Source of the DNA: an uncultured Senegalimassilia sp.
GTDB taxonomy: Bacteria > Actinomycetota > Coriobacteriia > Coriobacteriales > Eggerthellaceae
Assembly (NCBI GenBank): GCA_934661765.1
Contig: CAKUJT010000133.1
Span: 1 to 6,089 of the forward strand
Direction of reading: 5' to 3'
DNA: 6,089 nucleotides
The position numbers and the translations under genes are program-made. The notes beneath the pieces are model-generated. The model saw only the letters and a program-made list of their open reading frames with translations, did no database searches and had not been told where the DNA came from. Of the stretch, positions 4,741 to 6,089 are shown one piece after another. Numbering within the stretch: position 1 is the stretch's first letter; each line of letters begins with the position of its first letter.

Positions 4741-4756
4741 AGCCGGCGAACCGGCT
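4741..4756 (-). terminator. Hairpin overlapping the helicase stop codon
   Basis: AGCCGG and CCGGCT pair perfectly around a tetraloop, which reads TTCG on the minus strand. The stem begins within the helicase TAG. The bases that follow (GTATGCTTGCC) hold only scattered Ts, so if it ends or protects the helicase transcript it is not a standard intrinsic terminator. Confidence 0.4.
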
Positions 4757-6089
4757 AGAACTCGTCAAGCAGCTCGTCGGCAAAGCCCACGCGGTAGTTC
4801 GCGAACACCACGCCGTCGCCTTCCTGCGTGGCATCCAGGTCAACATCGGCAACGATGACGAAATCGTTATCGCCCGCCTCGTCGTGGAAGATCTGGCGCA
4901 CGTGCCACACGTGCAGCTCCTCCTCGTCTGCCTCGTCGAGCATGAGATAGGCCTTCGAGCGCGCATCGGCGTCCAGCAGGACTTCCTCATGCTCCTCGTA
5001 ATACTCGTCCAAAGCCTGCATCCAGGCACGCTCGCCGAAGCCCCAATCGCCATCGGCCTCGCCAAGCCCCGCCGCATCGCGATGAGCCGCCATGCGAACG
5101 CGGCTGAACAGGGCGTTTCGCACGAGCACGGTGAGCCCGCGACGGTCGCGCACGACCGCTTCGACGCCGGCGGCGTCGGGCGGGGCGGCATCCAGCACTG
5201 CTCCGGCGTTCTCCCACTCGTCCACCAAGCTGCTATCGACGCTGCGCACGATCAAGCCCAGCCAAGCGATGATGTCCTTCAGCTGCTCGGTGCGCTTATC
5301 CTCGGGGATGGTGCGGTCAAGGCCGCGGAACGCCTCGGACAGGTAGCGCAGCAAAATACCCTCGTAGCGCATGATGCCGAGCTTCTGGATGTACCCCTTG
5401 AAGTCCGCCGCGCTTTCCAACATGCCGCGCAGCACCGACTTCGGGCGCAGATAGTAATCGCGCGCCCACGGCACCGCATCGCAGTACTTCGAGAACGCCG
5501 CATCCAGCAGGTCGTCCAGCGGCTTGGGGTACGTGACATCGGCGATGCGATCCAAACGCTCGTCGTAGTCCACGCCGTCCATCTTCATCTCCGCCATGGC
5601 GGCATCGCGCGCCTTGCGCTCCTGCGCGCGCAGCACCTGCCGCGGGTCCTCCAAGGTTGCCTCGACCATGGATACCAGGTCGAACGCGTACTCGGGGCTT
5701 TCGGGGTCGAGCAGCTCGAGCGCCGCCAGCAAAAACGGCGACAACGGCTGATCGAGCGCGAAGTCCTCCGGCAGGTCCATGGTGACCGAGTACACGTCCT
5801 CGCCGTTCTCGTCCACCTCATGCACCACCACGTCGGCATCGATAAGCGTTTGCAGCACCTCGGCGGCGCGCACGTGCAGCTTGACCTTCTCCTCCGCCGG
5901 CTGCAGGGAATCCTCGATAAGCTGGTCGACGCGGGCGCGGGCGTTGCCGCCCTGCTCCACCTCGGCCAACACCATGGAATGCGTGATGCGCATACGCGGC
6001 GTCAGCTGCTCGGGAACCGATTCGATGAGCTTGTTGAACGTGTCCTCGTTCCAGTTCACGAAGTTCTCGGGCGGGCGCTTCTTCTTGAT
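4755..6089 (-). CDS. DEAD/DEAH-box helicase C-terminal part with DUF3516 domain (runs off window)
   Basis: This is the last 444 residues of a Ski2-like ATP-dependent RNA/DNA helicase. The reading frame is open to the window edge and begins KKKRPPENFVNWNEDTFNKL, so the GTG at 6059 is an internal valine, not a start. This segment typically follows the second RecA-like domain in the actinobacterial DUF3516 helicases. Recognisable parts are the helical stretch around RMRITHSMVLAEVEQ, the LSPFLLAALELLDPESPEYA segment, and YPKPLDDLLDAAFSKYCDAV leading to the charged block VLRGMLESAADFKGYIQKLG. Near the end comes HVWHVRQIFHDEAGDNDFVI followed by VADVDLDA, and finally FADELLDEF. ATPase motifs I to VI lie outside the window. 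Substrate is unknown; RNA metabolism or repair is the usual guess for the family. The stop codon overlaps a hairpin, and 246 structured bases follow before the next gene. Confidence 0.88.
   Translation of the reverse strand: MKKKRPPENFVNWNEDTFNKLIESVPEQLTPRMRITHSMVLAEVEQGGNARARVDQLIEDSLQPAEEKVKLHVRAAEVLQTLIDADVVVHEVDENGEDVYSVTMDLPEDFALDQPLSPFLLAALELLDPESPEYAFDLVSMVEATLEDPRQVLRAQERKARDAAMAEMKMDGVDYDERLDRIADVTYPKPLDDLLDAAFSKYCDAVPWARDYYLRPKSVLRGMLESAADFKGYIQKLGIMRYEGILLRYLSEAFRGLDRTIPEDKRTEQLKDIIAWLGLIVRSVDSSLVDEWENAGAVLDAAPPDAAGVEAVVRDRRGLTVLVRNALFSRVRMAAHRDAAGLGEADGDWGFGERAWMQALDEYYEEHEEVLLDADARSKAYLMLDEADEEELHVWHVRQIFHDEAGDNDFVIVADVDLDATQEGDGVVFANYRVGFADELLDEF

Noticed and set aside
4755..6059. 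Independent 434-residue protein starting at the GTG at 6059
   Set aside because: The frame stays open to the window edge with KKKRPPENFV immediately before, which fits the conserved run-in of the DUF3516 helicases; it is a fragment of a longer protein.

Overview
Every supported gene in this 6,089-base window lies on the minus strand, so transcription runs from high to low coordinates. The DNA is GC-rich and the genes have good Shine-Dalgarno sequences. A DUF3516-type DEAD/DEAH helicase tail, a 3-hydroxyacyl-CoA dehydrogenase of the HFANRIWRNNTAEVM type, a WYL regulator and a Sel1-repeat protein together suggest a high-GC actinobacterium. My best guess is a coriobacterium of the Eggerthellaceae kind. 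That is an inference from protein flavour, not an identification.

In transcription order the window holds six genes. (1) 6089-4755: the C-terminal part of a Ski2-like DEAD/DEAH helicase with the DUF3516 domain; its helicase motifs lie outside the window. (2) 4508-3570: a 312-residue 3-hydroxyacyl-CoA dehydrogenase. (3) 3249-2614: an unrecognised 211-residue protein with an internal 23-residue duplication and a helical C-terminal part. (4) 2499-1516: a WYL-domain transcriptional regulator. (5) 1417-230: a Sel1/TPR-like repeat protein. (6) 137-1: the first 45 codons of adenine phosphoribosyltransferase (apt). Gaps of about 92 to 320 bases separate the genes, so this looks like mostly independent units rather than one tight operon. 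No canonical terminator (stem plus clear T-run) was found.

The non-coding DNA holds the unusual material. The 246 bases between the helicase and the dehydrogenase contain five inverted repeats. The largest has 17-base arms 33 bases before the dehydrogenase start, and its two non-identical positions become G.U pairs only in the sense RNA. The 320-base gap after the dehydrogenase holds a degenerate tandem array with a period of about 46 bases. Its last copy merges into the dehydrogenase stop codon, and a related piece forms one arm of the hairpin in front of the same gene, so the dehydrogenase is bracketed by related repeats. Next come three CTCGAG palindromes with A-rich flanks, two of them placed over the -35 and start-point positions of a plausible promoter for the unknown 211-residue gene. 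Ten perfect TGAG units (40 bases) lie directly upstream of a possible -10 box for the WYL regulator, an arrangement that could allow slippage-driven switching of expression.

Nothing here is a recognisable defence system, mobile element or CRISPR array. Links between the genes (for example WYL acting on its neighbours) are guesses from position only.
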